Assembly (NCBI GenBank): GCA_002449395.1
Contig: DKDP01000038.1
Coordinates: forward strand, 1 to 64,000
Length of the DNA stretch: 64,000 nucleotides
Origin: Ruminococcaceae bacterium UBA6845
GTDB lineage: Bacteria; Bacillota; Clostridia; Oscillospirales; Acutalibacteraceae
Direction of reading: 5' to 3'
Each line of letters opens with the position of its first letter. Within the stretch, counting starts at the first letter, position 1. The position numbers were made by a program, and so were the translations under genes. The notes under the pieces were generated by a model. The model was not told where the DNA came from. It saw only the letters and a list, made by a program, of their open reading frames with translations, and did no database searches. Shown one piece after another: positions 17,587 to 27,292 of the stretch.

Positions 17587-17595
17587 TCCGCAAAA

Positions 17596-17645
17596 GCAAA
17601 AACGGCACCGAGACAACCTTTTAGATTGTCCCGATGCCGTTTTGC
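17596..17645 (-). terminator. Terminator of hsp20
   Basis: A 20-bp hairpin with G-T pairs, arms beginning GCAAAAACGGCACCG and ending CGATGCCGTTTTGC, lies 25 bp beyond the 3' end of hsp20 on the minus strand. Confidence 0.7.
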
Positions 17646-17670
17646 TTACCGATCCGAATCGGCTTGATGA

Positions 17671-18111
17671 TTATTCAATTTCAATTGAGGAGCTTGAAGG
17701 AAGTTTCTTGGTATCCGCCTTCGGAACCTCAAGAGTAAGAACACCCGACTCATATTTTGCCTTAACATCCTCGGGCTTTACATCGCCGATATAGAAGCTG
17801 CGTGAGCAAGCACCGGCATAACGCTCTCTGCGGATTACACGGCCTTTCTTGTCGTTCTCGTCCTTATCAAGACCCTTGGCAGCCTTGATTGTAAGATAAC
17901 CGTCGCTTACGTCAACGTTTATCTCGTCCTTCTTAAATCCCGGCAAGTCAATTGCCATCTCATAACCGTTGTCCTTTTCATGGATATCGGTTTTCATCAT
18001 ATTCTTTGCGTGCTTACCGTATAACGGGTTGTGGGCACCGAAGAATTCGTGATCAAACGGATCACTGAAGAAATCATCAAACATATTTTCACTAAAGATA
18101 CTCGGTAACAT
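17671..18111 (-). CDS. Small heat shock protein (Hsp20/alpha-crystallin)
   Basis: A 146-residue holdase chaperone that binds unfolding proteins without ATP. The alpha-crystallin domain runs from about 40 to 135, with VDLPGFKKDEI-like and the conserved ESGVLTLEVPK near the C-terminus. The tail ends SSSIEIE, close to the I-x-I motif used for oligomer contacts. ATG at 18111 is 8 nt from GGAGG; an in-frame TTG two codons earlier is too close. No CIRCE is present. A 6-bp hairpin (GCTCGG/CCGAGC) lies upstream in the 72-bp gap from budA, so it may be expressed alone or by read-through. Confidence 0.92.
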   Translation of the reverse strand: MLPSIFSENMFDDFFSDPFDHEFFGAHNPLYGKHAKNMMKTDIHEKDNGYEMAIDLPGFKKDEINVDVSDGYLTIKAAKGLDKDENDKKGRVIRRERYAGACSRSFYIGDVKPEDVKAKYESGVLTLEVPKADTKKLPSSSSIEIE

Positions 18112-18183
18112 AATCAAAACCTCCGTTATAAATTATTTTTATATGAAGCTCGGCAAGTTAATTTACCGAGCAGGATATACATT

Positions 18184-18903
18184 TTATTTTTTTGCGCCCT
18201 CAACGACCGCTGTTTTTGCGCTCAGATCCTCGCACAGATTCCTTTCTGCAAATTCGGAATTCTGCGGAAGCGTCAGGTCAAAGCGCTCTATCTTATTGAT
18301 CTTCATATTCAGGCTGTCGGCTGACAATCCGAGAATATGACCGCCCTGAGTTTTATCGCCGCTCAGATAATGGAAGTGCCATCCCGGAAGATTAATTCCG
18401 TTAACATATGCCGGGCAATAAACCGCAATTACACTGCCGTATGTGTTCTCAAAATGGAACTCACGCTGATTCTTTGCAACCTCGGACAATGTCGGATACG
18501 GCTTCTCGCACGGGAAGCAGCTGCGCACGTGCATCGTCTTGAAAACGCCCTTTGCCTTGATCATATAAAAGACATTTTTGTTATCCTTTACATACGGTTC
18601 CAATGCTTTCTTGAGCGCCTCGATGTCATTAATTCCGTTGAGTGTAACCTCGGGAACCTTTTCATCGAATTTCATAACCGTACCGAAAGCAACGCCGTCT
18701 TCGGGCTTCATCGTTACAACCTTGCCGTCAGCGGTTGCCTTATAAGCAACGCCGTCCTCAAAGATTGCTTCACCGTCAAGTCCTGTGTAGGTGCCGATTC
18801 CCGTATCGGCGTGGTGAAGAAAATCTCTTACGCTGACTGTTTTATCGAAATTACCTAACATCAATGCGTTAAGTGTTGATGCCTGAATTAATGTCTTCAA
18901 CAT
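18184..18903 (-). CDS. budA: Alpha-acetolactate decarboxylase
   Basis: A 239-residue enzyme turning acetolactate into acetoin in the cytosol. Zinc-ligand motif GWHFHYLSGD and the following GGHILGL (near 190-210) are clear, and an Arg/Cys segment (HVRSCFPC) lies near 150. The ATG at 18903 follows GGAGAG; a longer reading would run into the upstream permease gene. It follows that gene with a 13-bp gap. The joint operon with a KdgT-like permease is unusual for acetoin synthesis and leaves open whether the true substrate is acetolactate or a related keto-acid. Confidence 0.87.
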   Translation of the reverse strand: MLKTLIQASTLNALMLGNFDKTVSVRDFLHHADTGIGTYTGLDGEAIFEDGVAYKATADGKVVTMKPEDGVAFGTVMKFDEKVPEVTLNGINDIEALKKALEPYVKDNKNVFYMIKAKGVFKTMHVRSCFPCEKPYPTLSEVAKNQREFHFENTYGSVIAVYCPAYVNGINLPGWHFHYLSGDKTQGGHILGLSADSLNMKINKIERFDLTLPQNSEFAERNLCEDLSAKTAVVEGAKK

Positions 18904-18916
18904 AAATATCTCTCCT

Positions 18917-19951
18917 TTACTTTGCTGCGGAATGAGCGGCAACAACTTTTTGCTTTTTCTTTGGCTGTTCATCTGCCGGGTGCTTTGTAAGAATAAACTT
19001 GACCATAAACGGGCAAAGAATATTTGTTACAGCCAGAACGAATGCAAGAATTGCAACTGCGGAATTTACATAAGGTTCAAATGATGTATTTGATGCCGCC
19101 GCCATTGATGGGATTACCAGCGCAACGCCTGCAAGCGAAGCGCTTGCAACCGAAGCATATCCGGGACGGTGGAGAACAAGTCTCTCAAAGATGTAGGACG
19201 GAGTGATAACGATGACGAAATAAATCACGCTCATCAGCAAGCCCTGCGGAAGCATCTTTACTGCGTCAATCAGATTGATCGTTGAACCAAATTCAAAACC
19301 GAGGAACGGTAAAATAATCGCATTGCCGCCGGCAAATACTTTTCTGATATCCTCATCCAGGTTGCCTAATATCATACCGAGGATGAACGGAATTATCAAT
19401 GAAACTATCTGCATAACCTGTGCTTTACCGAAGCCTGATTCTCCGTAGAAACCGAGGAACAGCAACGGAAGCAACGGCATTGAGCAAATCAACATTATAC
19501 CGAAGCTCGCCTTATCGGCTTTATCGCCGAACGGTGAAATGATTCCCATATAAAGCGCCGCATTCGCACTTGTGACGGCACAAACAAAGGCTAAGAAAGA
19601 AATTCCCAAAAATCCTTTGTAGCCGAACAGCGCATAAAACGCTGCACAAAGCGCATAAGCAACACCTAAGCGAACAAGGATTAAAAGAACACCACGGTGC
19701 AATGCGTCTTTCATATCGGACATTTTCAACTGCGTACCGGTGCAGAAGAGCATCAAACCGATTATCAGCATCTGACCGGTTGATGAGAACATATCTTTCA
19801 TCGGGTTTCCGAGTGTATCCCAAAGATTAAATTTGAAGATGCCCTCGCAAACCGTTGTGATGATCGCACCAATTATAAGCGGCACAAACATCGTACCGGC
19901 GGGAACCTTTTGGAGTGATTTCCAAATGTTTACATTTTTCTTTTTATCCAT
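18917..19951 (-). CDS. KdgT-family (2-keto-3-deoxygluconate-type) permease
   Basis: A 344-residue membrane protein with about ten hydrophobic helices, matching the 2-keto-3-deoxygluconate permease family (proton-coupled uptake of a sugar acid). It has GTQLKMSDMKDALHRG after helix 2, SANAALYMGI in the middle and a Lys-rich C-tail. It is the first gene of a two-gene unit with budA, divergent from a PucR-type regulator. No pectin or uronate genes are nearby, so the imported substrate may differ from 2-keto-3-deoxygluconate. Confidence 0.82.
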   Translation of the reverse strand: MDKKKNVNIWKSLQKVPAGTMFVPLIIGAIITTVCEGIFKFNLWDTLGNPMKDMFSSTGQMLIIGLMLFCTGTQLKMSDMKDALHRGVLLILVRLGVAYALCAAFYALFGYKGFLGISFLAFVCAVTSANAALYMGIISPFGDKADKASFGIMLICSMPLLPLLFLGFYGESGFGKAQVMQIVSLIIPFILGMILGNLDEDIRKVFAGGNAIILPFLGFEFGSTINLIDAVKMLPQGLLMSVIYFVIVITPSYIFERLVLHRPGYASVASASLAGVALVIPSMAAASNTSFEPYVNSAVAILAFVLAVTNILCPFMVKFILTKHPADEQPKKKQKVVAAHSAAK

Positions 19952-20119
19952 TTCTTTTCGCTCCTTTACTTTATATTTAAAGGCTAAATAGTTTATTTAC
20001 AGAACTTTCAGTTTATCATTTCACTCACGCTTCCTTCTTCTTTTTTCTTTTTACACCTATATTTTACTCATTTATATTGCTTTTTCAATAATACGGGAGT
20101 ATAATAATCTTAAGCCATA

Positions 20120-20136
20120 TTGTGCTGACAGCACAA
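20120..20136. promoter_or_regulatory. 17-bp perfect palindrome, likely operator
   Basis: TTGTGCTG-A-CAGCACAA is a perfect palindrome lying 22 bp before the regulator gene in the divergent promoter region. It is the natural candidate site for the PucR-type regulator beside it. Confidence 0.55.
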
Positions 20137-20158
20137 CTATATACTGAGGTGAAAAATT

Positions 20159-21358
20159 ATGCCGACAGATGATAAGCTCTCCATACTTATATCCGATTTT
20201 TTTGACCGTGACGATATCGATCGACTCGTTGAGGACACGGGAAAGGTGCTTAACTGTCCGTTGATGGTAATTGACGATACCTTTCACGTTGCGGCTCATT
20301 ATTCCCCCGACGGCTTCGCCGACAGTCTTTTTGACTCTGCAATTAAACACGGAGAAATAACCTACGAGGTCGGTGCACTCATCAGTGAAAGTAACGATCT
20401 TACTAACGGAATTGCAGACTATGTAAGGTTGGAGGAAAGCCCCTATATGCGCAGATTTGCTCCCCTCATAAGCGGAGGGATCCGTCTCGGCTATTTGATT
20501 TGCGTTGACGTCGGCGGCAATCTGTGCAACATACCGCCCGAAACTTTTCAACGAATAGAAAATATACTGGCAAAGCAACTGTTTGTTGAAGCCGGAAGAA
20601 CCGATCTGCCCTTTGAAACAGCGGAGGAGATTCTCAGTCATCTTCTGGACGGAGGATTTCAATCGCAGTCATATTTTAAACTTCAAGCATCATCGACCTA
20701 CCTTGCCGATTTTCATCCCGTTGCTTTTGCATTGATCGACTTGGTCGCTTATCATTCGCAATACATCGGAAAAAGCTATCTGAAGGACGAATTAACATAC
20801 CGATTTTACGAATCCCATCCCTTTTTGCATAAGGGAAAGGTATTTATGTTCCTGCATAAGGGATATGACCGCAAGGCTCTTGACGATCTGGCAGAAGAAT
20901 TTCATCTTAAAATTGTGATCTCAAATCAAATAGATGAGCTTTATAGTATCCCAACAATGTATAATTCGGTTCTTGAGGCCTTGGAAACAGTTGTCAACGA
21001 AAATGTCAAAAGCGGAAATGTATTTTCTGTTTCTCAGCTTGCAGTTCCGATTATGTTGAACAAAATACGGGGATATGATGAGCTTATTTCTCCCAAAATT
21101 ATTTCGTTGGCAGATTATGACCGCAGAAAAGGAAGTCAGTTCTGCGAAACATTGTATTATTATCTGACTTGCAACCGCTCGCTTAAGGATACCTGCGAGG
21201 CGCTCTTCACCCATCGCAATACAATTCTTTACCGCATACGAAAAATGAAAGAGGATTTTGAAATTCCGCTTGAAGATCCGTCATCGCATTTTAAACTTTT
21301 ATTGCAAATTTCAATGATTCTGTACAAAAATAAAGGCCCTGAATTTTTCATCGGGTAA
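20159..21358 (+). CDS. PucR/CdaR-type transcriptional regulator
   Basis: A 399-residue regulator. The C-terminal PucR helix-turn-helix is recognisable at about 340-375 (SLKDTCEALFTHRNTILYRI), which follows the family pattern of a helix, NT and RI. The N-terminal two thirds form a sensory region with a GAF-like appearance (about 20-140). It is transcribed away from the permease/budA pair. A perfect palindrome lies in the shared promoter region. It probably activates or represses that pair in response to a small acid, but the ligand is unknown. Confidence 0.82.
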   Translation: MPTDDKLSILISDFFDRDDIDRLVEDTGKVLNCPLMVIDDTFHVAAHYSPDGFADSLFDSAIKHGEITYEVGALISESNDLTNGIADYVRLEESPYMRRFAPLISGGIRLGYLICVDVGGNLCNIPPETFQRIENILAKQLFVEAGRTDLPFETAEEILSHLLDGGFQSQSYFKLQASSTYLADFHPVAFALIDLVAYHSQYIGKSYLKDELTYRFYESHPFLHKGKVFMFLHKGYDRKALDDLAEEFHLKIVISNQIDELYSIPTMYNSVLEALETVVNENVKSGNVFSVSQLAVPIMLNKIRGYDELISPKIISLADYDRRKGSQFCETLYYYLTCNRSLKDTCEALFTHRNTILYRIRKMKEDFEIPLEDPSSHFKLLLQISMILYKNKGPEFFIG

Positions 21359-21413
21359 AAATTCAGGGCAATATAATGAAATTCAAACGTTCGTAGAATT
21401 TTATTTGTAACAG

Positions 21414-21455
21414 AAAGCCCTTGAAGCAATGTCATCACATTGTTTCAAGGGCTTT
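21414..21455 (-). terminator. Terminator after tRNA-Leu
   Basis: An 18-bp hairpin (AAAGCCCTTGAAGCAATG with CATTGTTTCAAGGGCTTT, one G-T) lies directly beyond the tRNA 3' end on the minus strand and may also serve the convergent regulator gene. Confidence 0.8.
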
Positions 21456-21458
21456 AGC

Positions 21459-21545
21459 TGGTGCCGGTGACCGGACTTGAACCGGTACGATGTTGCCACC
21501 GAGGGATTTTAAGTCCCTTGCGTCTGCCTATTCCGCCACACCGGC
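21459..21545 (-). tRNA. tRNA-Leu(UAA)
   Basis: The minus strand folds into a class II tRNA: acceptor GCCGGTG/CACCGGC, anticodon stem AGGGA/TCCCT with loop CTTAAAA (anticodon TAA), a long variable arm (CGGTGGCAACATCG) and T-stem ACCGG/CCGGT with TTCAAGT. CCA is encoded. Length 87 nt, usual for tRNA-Leu. Confidence 0.97.
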
Positions 21546-21602
21546 TTATGTATCGGCAACTGTTATATTATACATAACAGCTGCCGTTTTGTCAATCATA
21601 AT

Positions 21603-23243
21603 TTAGCCGTTAATTATCTCGTGAAGGTGAGCCTTCAAGGCATCGAGACGTGCGTGTGCGTTCTCTCTGCTCTTATCCTGAATTGAATAATAAACCTTGA
21701 GCTTGGGCTCTGTTCCCGAGGGTCTGATTGCAAGCCATGAGCCGTCCTCAAAGATATACTTGAGAACATTCTCTTTCGGGAGATCCGCAATGCCCTTTGA
21801 GAAGTCATAGACTTCCTTGATGTTATCAAAGAACTTGCTTCCGTTCTCACGGAACTCGGTCATAAGGCTCTGAATCTTCTGAGCGCCCTCAATTCCCTTG
21901 AGCACAAATGTGTCGAGAGAATCAAGATAATAGCCGTACTCGTCATAAATATCGTTGAGAGCGTCGATAAGCGTCTTGCCCTGATTGTAATAGTAAGCCG
22001 CCATCTGGCAAACAAGCATTGATGATACAACCGCATCCTTATCTCTTGCGTGTGTGCCGACAAGATAACCGTAGCTCTCCTCGTATCCGATTACAAACTC
22101 TCTGTCGCCCGACTTCTCATATCTGTTGATCTGATCGCCGATATATTTGAAGCCCGTAAGAGTCTCCGCAATCTGAAGTCCGAAGCTCCTTGCGATATTT
22201 GCTCCGAGCTCGCTTGTAACAATCGTCTTGACAAGAGTCGACTTGCTGTTGAGCGAATCCTTCTTCATATTGAGCACAAAGTTTACAAGCAGTGCGCCCA
22301 TCTGGTTGCCTGTAATGAGGACATACTTTCCGTCGTGCTTTACGCCTGCACCGATACGGTCACAGTCGGGGTCGGTGCCGAAAACGAGGTCGGCATCCTC
22401 ACGCTCCGCCTGCTTGAGGGCAAGCGTAAGTGCGTCCTTTTCCTCCGGGTTCGGTGAGCGAACCGTTGAGAAATTACCGTCGGGAAGCTCCTGCTCCTTA
22501 ACAACGGAGATATTCATACCCTTAAGGATTTTTCTTACAGGGATATTGCCCGTGCCGTGGAGCGGTGTGTAAACGATTTTAATGTCCGACGGCTCCTCGT
22601 AAAGCGACTGCTTTTTAACCTCTTTGAGGAATGCATCCAAAACCTCCGAGCCGATCGGCTGATAAAGACCTTTTTCCGCCGCCTCATCGAGATCCATATG
22701 AGGAACAGCCTTGAGATCCTCAATTGCATTTACATAGCCGATAACCTTATTTGCCTGATCGGGGCAAAGCTGGCATCCCGTGTCGTCATAAATCTTGTAG
22801 CCGTTATACTCCTTCGGGTTGTGGCTTGCGGTAACAACCGCACCTGCCGTACAGCCGAGGTATCTTACGGTGAACGAAAGCACCGGAGTCGGCATAAGCG
22901 TGTCATAAAGATAAACCTTGATACCGTTTGCGCAGAGAACCTCTGCGGCATATATTGCAAACTGTCTTGAATTATTTCTTGAATCGTGAGCGATTGCAAC
23001 GCTCTTTTCACCGTCGAACTCGGCGTTGAGATAATCGGCAAGACCCTGAGTAGCCTTGCTGACCGTATACTTGTTCATACGGTTTGCGCCTGCGCCCATA
23101 ATTCCTCTGAGTCCGCCTGTGCCGAACTCAAGATCCTTATAAAATCTGTCTTCTATCTCTTTTTCGTCGGTGATCGCAAGAAGCTCCGCCTTTGTGTCTT
23201 CGTCAAAGCCGAGCCACTGCTGATACTTTTCTTTGTAATTCAT
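21603..23243 (-). CDS. pgcA: Phosphoglucomutase/phosphomannomutase
   Basis: A 546-residue alpha-phosphohexomutase interconverting glucose 1- and 6-phosphate. The phosphoserine loop is TASHNPKEYNGYK near 145, the metal loop is DPDCDRIG near 293, the sugar loop is GYEESYG near 394, and the phosphate-binding loop is IRPSGTEPK near 508. All four active-site parts are intact. ATG 23243 is used because an in-frame TTG at 23249 lies only 1 nt from the AAAGGAG site. It stands alone downstream of a secreted hydrolase gene. Confidence 0.93.
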   Translation of the reverse strand: MNYKEKYQQWLGFDEDTKAELLAITDEKEIEDRFYKDLEFGTGGLRGIMGAGANRMNKYTVSKATQGLADYLNAEFDGEKSVAIAHDSRNNSRQFAIYAAEVLCANGIKVYLYDTLMPTPVLSFTVRYLGCTAGAVVTASHNPKEYNGYKIYDDTGCQLCPDQANKVIGYVNAIEDLKAVPHMDLDEAAEKGLYQPIGSEVLDAFLKEVKKQSLYEEPSDIKIVYTPLHGTGNIPVRKILKGMNISVVKEQELPDGNFSTVRSPNPEEKDALTLALKQAEREDADLVFGTDPDCDRIGAGVKHDGKYVLITGNQMGALLVNFVLNMKKDSLNSKSTLVKTIVTSELGANIARSFGLQIAETLTGFKYIGDQINRYEKSGDREFVIGYEESYGYLVGTHARDKDAVVSSMLVCQMAAYYYNQGKTLIDALNDIYDEYGYYLDSLDTFVLKGIEGAQKIQSLMTEFRENGSKFFDNIKEVYDFSKGIADLPKENVLKYIFEDGSWLAIRPSGTEPKLKVYYSIQDKSRENAHARLDALKAHLHEIING

Positions 23244-23433
23244 AAACAATGCTCCTTTACCATAAAATTTTCATTTTCCCTAACATTTTTCCGAATAAAT
23301 CATACCACAATCCCCCGCCGTAGTCAACGGACAAAGGGCAAAATATAATATATTTTATGCAATGAGAAGAGAAAATATTTATATCGGTTAATACGGCAAC
23401 AGCCTCCCCTTTTTCAAGGAGAGGCTGTCATAT

Positions 23434-25293
23434 TTAAAATATAAAGCTCCAAAAATCTCCGAATCCCTGTTTACCGAAGATGAGGGTCAGAATCTTTGCA
23501 ACAGCACCGAGTACCGTTGTCAGAACAACCGTTGTCTGATCGGGCTCCGAAGCGGGCTTATAATCGCCTCTCTGAAGTCCGTCGTAATCAAGCTGTTCCT
23601 TAACCTCATCGGTTGCAAGGTCGTATTTTGCAACAAGCTCCGCCATAACGCTGCGCATATTTTCCGTTGTCTTATCGTCCGTTGCAGGGTCAATTACCGT
23701 GTTTGCGATAACTGCATTTGCGTTTGCGACAGCACTCTTCAGCGCTGCGTCGTCCTCAGCAGAAAGAACGTCGAGTTTGAATACCTGCTCCGCATCGCCG
23801 AGGTAACGGTTGAGCTTTTTAAGGTTTCTGACATTGTTGAACTGCGGATAAGTGTCCTTGCAGTCGTCAATGCTCTTCACCTTGTTCATTGCGATATCAT
23901 ATGCAAGATTAAGAGCGATATTGTTGTTTGTAAGCTCGTGGTACTGCTTGTTGAAATACCACGTTGTCTTTTCAAAATAAGCTGTTGAGGTGTCGATTGA
24001 ACCGTCGGGAGAAACGTGATGCGACGGATCGGCAATGTACTCATCGCTGAACGATGTGCCTGCCGGAACATACGATGTACCCGGAGCGGTTGAAGAGATC
24101 TCGATAACCTCATCGGAGTTTGTCGAATCCTGAGTTTCAAAGAACTTGAAGAATCCGAAATCTCCGCTTCCTCCGCCGAAGCCGAGGTTATAGCCTGCGA
24201 TAAAGTAAAGCTCTGTGCCGTACTTCTCCTGCTGATACTCAAGTCTTTCCTTGAGCTCTCTCTGAGCCTTTGCGTAGCTGTCGGTCTGAGCTCTCGTCTC
24301 GGCAAGCTCGTCGCCCTGAAGATACTTGTCGGCGAACTCCTCATATCTGTCGGGAGGGCAGAGAGAAATAAGCGATGTGTTCGGAACGATAAGAGTCTTT
24401 ACAAAAGCGGAAATGATGTCATAAAGAAGATTGTCAACCTCCTGCTTCGGAAGAATCCTTGCGGCGATATTGATAAGCGAACCCGTCATAGAGTCAACGC
24501 CGATCTGCTGAATAGCGTCGGTATAAACCATATCGGGAGCGTTCTCGTCGAAATCGGCAAGCATAAGATCGGCAAAAACGTCACTGCCCTGCCATGCGCC
24601 GACAACGCTGATTATCTTCTCAACTCTGCCTGCATCGGGATAAAGGTTGAGGTAGTTGTTGACAACGCTTGCGCCCATACTCATCGGGACAAGAATAACC
24701 TTGTCCGAGCCTGTCTGCGGAAGAACAACGTCCTCTATGTAATCGTTGAGACCTTTTGCATTCTCAAAGGTATTCGAGAAAATCGAATAGTTGTAGCAAT
24801 AAACATTGTCCTCGCCGATCTCGTCAACGAGAGCCTGGCACGGAATACGTCTGTCAAAGATACCTCTTGCATCCTCGCTGTATCCGGAAATCGGGCACGG
24901 ATAGTTAGGCGTTACAACATTATTTACAAAGCTGCCGTCAGCCTTTCTGAGATGATCGACAAAGAGAACCTCGAGAGCACCCTTGACCGTATCCTCGGAA
25001 ACAACGTCACGCTGAACGCAGATTGTAACGATAAGTCCGGCAACAAGACGAACCATCTTGACCCAGTCAATGATTGAATAACTGCCGAAATCGGTATTAA
25101 CATGAAGCATATTCCAGCTTGCAAGCTCATTGCCGTCTGCGTCATATTTATAGGTCTGCGACTGGCCGATACCGGGGATAAAGACGACCGGCGTCACATC
25201 ATCCTTGGCGTTCGCCGTTATGGCAACTGCCGAGATTGAGAAAACCATAATAACGCAAAGAATTACGGAAATGATCTTCTTTGAAAGTTTCAT
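23434..25293 (-). CDS. Secreted alpha/beta hydrolase (lipase/acyltransferase-like)
   Basis: A 619-residue exported protein. Signal peptide at 1-29 (core SVILCVIMVFSISAVAI, ANA cleavage). The hydrolase part begins with VVFIPGIGQS, the oxyanion region, and has the nucleophile motif PMSMGAS near 205, which resembles the LCAT/lipase-like group where Gly is replaced by Pro before the Ser elbow. The last 40 residues are hydrophobic, with VLTTVLGAVAKILTLIFG, and end WSFIF, suggesting membrane attachment or retention. No substrate can be named. The gene is monocistronic. Confidence 0.72.
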   Translation of the reverse strand: MKLSKKIISVILCVIMVFSISAVAITANAKDDVTPVVFIPGIGQSQTYKYDADGNELASWNMLHVNTDFGSYSIIDWVKMVRLVAGLIVTICVQRDVVSEDTVKGALEVLFVDHLRKADGSFVNNVVTPNYPCPISGYSEDARGIFDRRIPCQALVDEIGEDNVYCYNYSIFSNTFENAKGLNDYIEDVVLPQTGSDKVILVPMSMGASVVNNYLNLYPDAGRVEKIISVVGAWQGSDVFADLMLADFDENAPDMVYTDAIQQIGVDSMTGSLINIAARILPKQEVDNLLYDIISAFVKTLIVPNTSLISLCPPDRYEEFADKYLQGDELAETRAQTDSYAKAQRELKERLEYQQEKYGTELYFIAGYNLGFGGGSGDFGFFKFFETQDSTNSDEVIEISSTAPGTSYVPAGTSFSDEYIADPSHHVSPDGSIDTSTAYFEKTTWYFNKQYHELTNNNIALNLAYDIAMNKVKSIDDCKDTYPQFNNVRNLKKLNRYLGDAEQVFKLDVLSAEDDAALKSAVANANAVIANTVIDPATDDKTTENMRSVMAELVAKYDLATDEVKEQLDYDGLQRGDYKPASEPDQTTVVLTTVLGAVAKILTLIFGKQGFGDFWSFIF

Positions 25294-25405
25294 AATATAA
25301 CCTCCGTCAAAATATTACAAATAGATAATACCAAAAAATATGTATAAAATCAATATACAAATGAAAATTTATGGCAATACCGCACAAAATCATCTTGGAA
25401 ATATA

Positions 25406-26080
25406 TTACAATATCTCCGTCAGCTCCGTAACATAGCCTATTGTATATGTCGCACCGCTGTCAATATCGGCATTTTTTCTGTTCACCCAGCAGGAATCAA
25501 TTCCGCTGTTTATTGCGCCCGCAATGTCCGACGAAAGTGAATCGCCGACAACGAGAATTTTACTTTTGTCCTTTTCTTCAATATGTTCAAGAACATAGTC
25601 AAAATATTCCTTCTGCGGCTTGTTGAAGCCGATCTCTTCCGAAATAAAAGCGTCCTTTATGTATTTCATGATCGGCGAGCCGTTCAGCCTGCCGTTCTGA
25701 ACGATTTTTGTTCCGTTCGTAACAAGATAAAGCATATAATTTTCGCTGAGCTTTTCACAGGCTTCAAGTGCGCCGTCAAGGATGAAGCCCGCCTGCGAGA
25801 GGAAGCGCATATAAGAAAGATTGGCTTCGTCCGTGTCCACCGTCACGCCTGTTTTTTCAAAAAAATCGGCAAATCTTTCGCGAAAAAGCTGAGGTCTTGT
25901 CAGCTCTCCCCTCTCAAGCTTTTTCCATTTTTCGTCGTTAATTTCCGAATAAAGCCGACGTTTTTCCTCGGTCACGGGAATGTTGTATTTTTCCATGAGC
26001 TTGTCTATTACGAATTTTTCGGATTTTGAGAAGTCAAAAAGCGTTTCATCAAGGTCAAGAAGCAGGGTTGTGTATTTCAT
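25406..26080 (-). CDS. HAD-superfamily hydrolase, YjjG-type nucleotidase
   Basis: A 224-residue HAD phosphatase of the YjjG group, which dephosphorylates non-canonical pyrimidine nucleotides to keep them out of DNA. Motif I is LLDLDETLFDF, motif II LVTNGT near 118, the motif III lysine lies near 149 (GFNKPQKEYF), and motif IV is VGDSLSSDI near 178. The cap between I and II is helical, as in subfamily I. It overlaps the 3' end of the upstream acyltransferase gene by 26 bp, hinting at shared transcription. Confidence 0.87.
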   Translation of the reverse strand: MKYTTLLLDLDETLFDFSKSEKFVIDKLMEKYNIPVTEEKRRLYSEINDEKWKKLERGELTRPQLFRERFADFFEKTGVTVDTDEANLSYMRFLSQAGFILDGALEACEKLSENYMLYLVTNGTKIVQNGRLNGSPIMKYIKDAFISEEIGFNKPQKEYFDYVLEHIEEKDKSKILVVGDSLSSDIAGAINSGIDSCWVNRKNADIDSGATYTIGYVTELTEIL

Positions 26081-27119
26081 TATTTTTATCCTTACTTTTC
26101 ATTTGTTTTAATAACGGTTTAATTGTTAGGGACGATACTCGATTTGTCAGATAAGAAAGTAAGACCGTAACTGAAAAAGCGACAATATAGAATAATATAG
26201 ATTTTTCCAATCTGATATATTTATATGCAATTCTTAGCGCCAATCCGTGAAGAAGATATACTTCATACGATATATTACCAAGAAACTTCAAAATTTTGTT
26301 GCTTATTTTTATGAATGTAAGCATGAAAAATACCGCTGATGCGAACAGCACCGATGTCAGCATATCGGAAACATTCATATACATTTCATTGTCTATACTG
26401 TTTCCGTAAAATTTCAAACCTATTGCCAATAAACATAATGCAACCGAAATGATAAAAAAGACAAATCTTTTGCTTTCTTTTAAGCTTAATATTCTTTGCT
26501 CACGTTCCCCGATAAATATTCCAAGAGGGAAAGCAAAATAAGTCGTCCAATAATTTTTGAAAATAAATGAAGCAATAATCATAAATAATGTTATTTTAAG
26601 AGTTAAATCAACGCTCGGGAGTATCCTGTTACAGATATAATAAATAACATATAAAAGAAGAATTGCTCCAACGTACCATGAATTCTCAACTATTGTCCTC
26701 AATTGGATTGCCGAAAGAAATATGTTTTTCCATGTAACATCAACTTGCAATGCAATATCGCAAACGACTGAAACAACTATATAAACTACTTCACAAATCC
26801 AATAGGGAATAAGAATTTTTATACACCTCTTAATCAAAAAAGAAAAACCGACTTTTCCCGAATATGCCTTAGTCAGCCCAAATGCCGATAGGAAGAAAAA
26901 GACTCCTACAATAAAACTTCCCATATGAGAAAACAACCGAAAAAATATACCTTGATTTTCAAACCAACCTGCCATGTGATTATAAAAAATCAATATACAA
27001 AGAAAGCCCTTGACATTTACGCTGAAATCCGCAGTCAAACTGTTGGCTTCTTTAATGGAAATTCTCATTTTAGGGATTGCAATTATAATCAACACTAAAA
27101 ACGAAATTATTTCTACCAT
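26055..27119 (-). CDS. Acyltransferase-3 family membrane protein
   Basis: About 354 residues with ten or so membrane helices, resembling acyltransferase-3/OafB-like O-acetyltransferases that decorate cell-surface glycans. YNHMAGWF in the first third is reminiscent of the catalytic His region (the usual motif is a His after helix 1). LLHGLALRI is near the end. Two possible ATGs exist; 27119 is better placed relative to a weak TGGGA site than 27128. The region is more AT-rich than its neighbours, which is mild evidence of transfer. Target unknown. Confidence 0.75.
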   Translation of the reverse strand: MVEIISFLVLIIIAIPKMRISIKEANSLTADFSVNVKGFLCILIFYNHMAGWFENQGIFFRLFSHMGSFIVGVFFFLSAFGLTKAYSGKVGFSFLIKRCIKILIPYWICEVVYIVVSVVCDIALQVDVTWKNIFLSAIQLRTIVENSWYVGAILLLYVIYYICNRILPSVDLTLKITLFMIIASFIFKNYWTTYFAFPLGIFIGEREQRILSLKESKRFVFFIISVALCLLAIGLKFYGNSIDNEMYMNVSDMLTSVLFASAVFFMLTFIKISNKILKFLGNISYEVYLLHGLALRIAYKYIRLEKSILFYIVAFSVTVLLSYLTNRVSSLTIKPLLKQMKSKDKNNEIHNPAS

Positions 27120-27292
27120 TACATACATCCCATTCAGAATTTAAATTGATATAAGAATTGTAACATAGCGTTAAACAAAAATCAACAATTTAAACAATTT
27201 GTAAAAATTTTAACAATCTTTCCCGTTTCAGGTTGAAAATCCGGCAGACATTATAGTATAATATCACAAGCAAATATTGGAGGCAGATAAAT

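Noticed and set aside
18112..18183. An RNA thermometer upstream of hsp20
   Set aside because: A 6-bp hairpin is present, but it does not pair with the ribosome binding site, and no fourU or ROSE pattern is visible.
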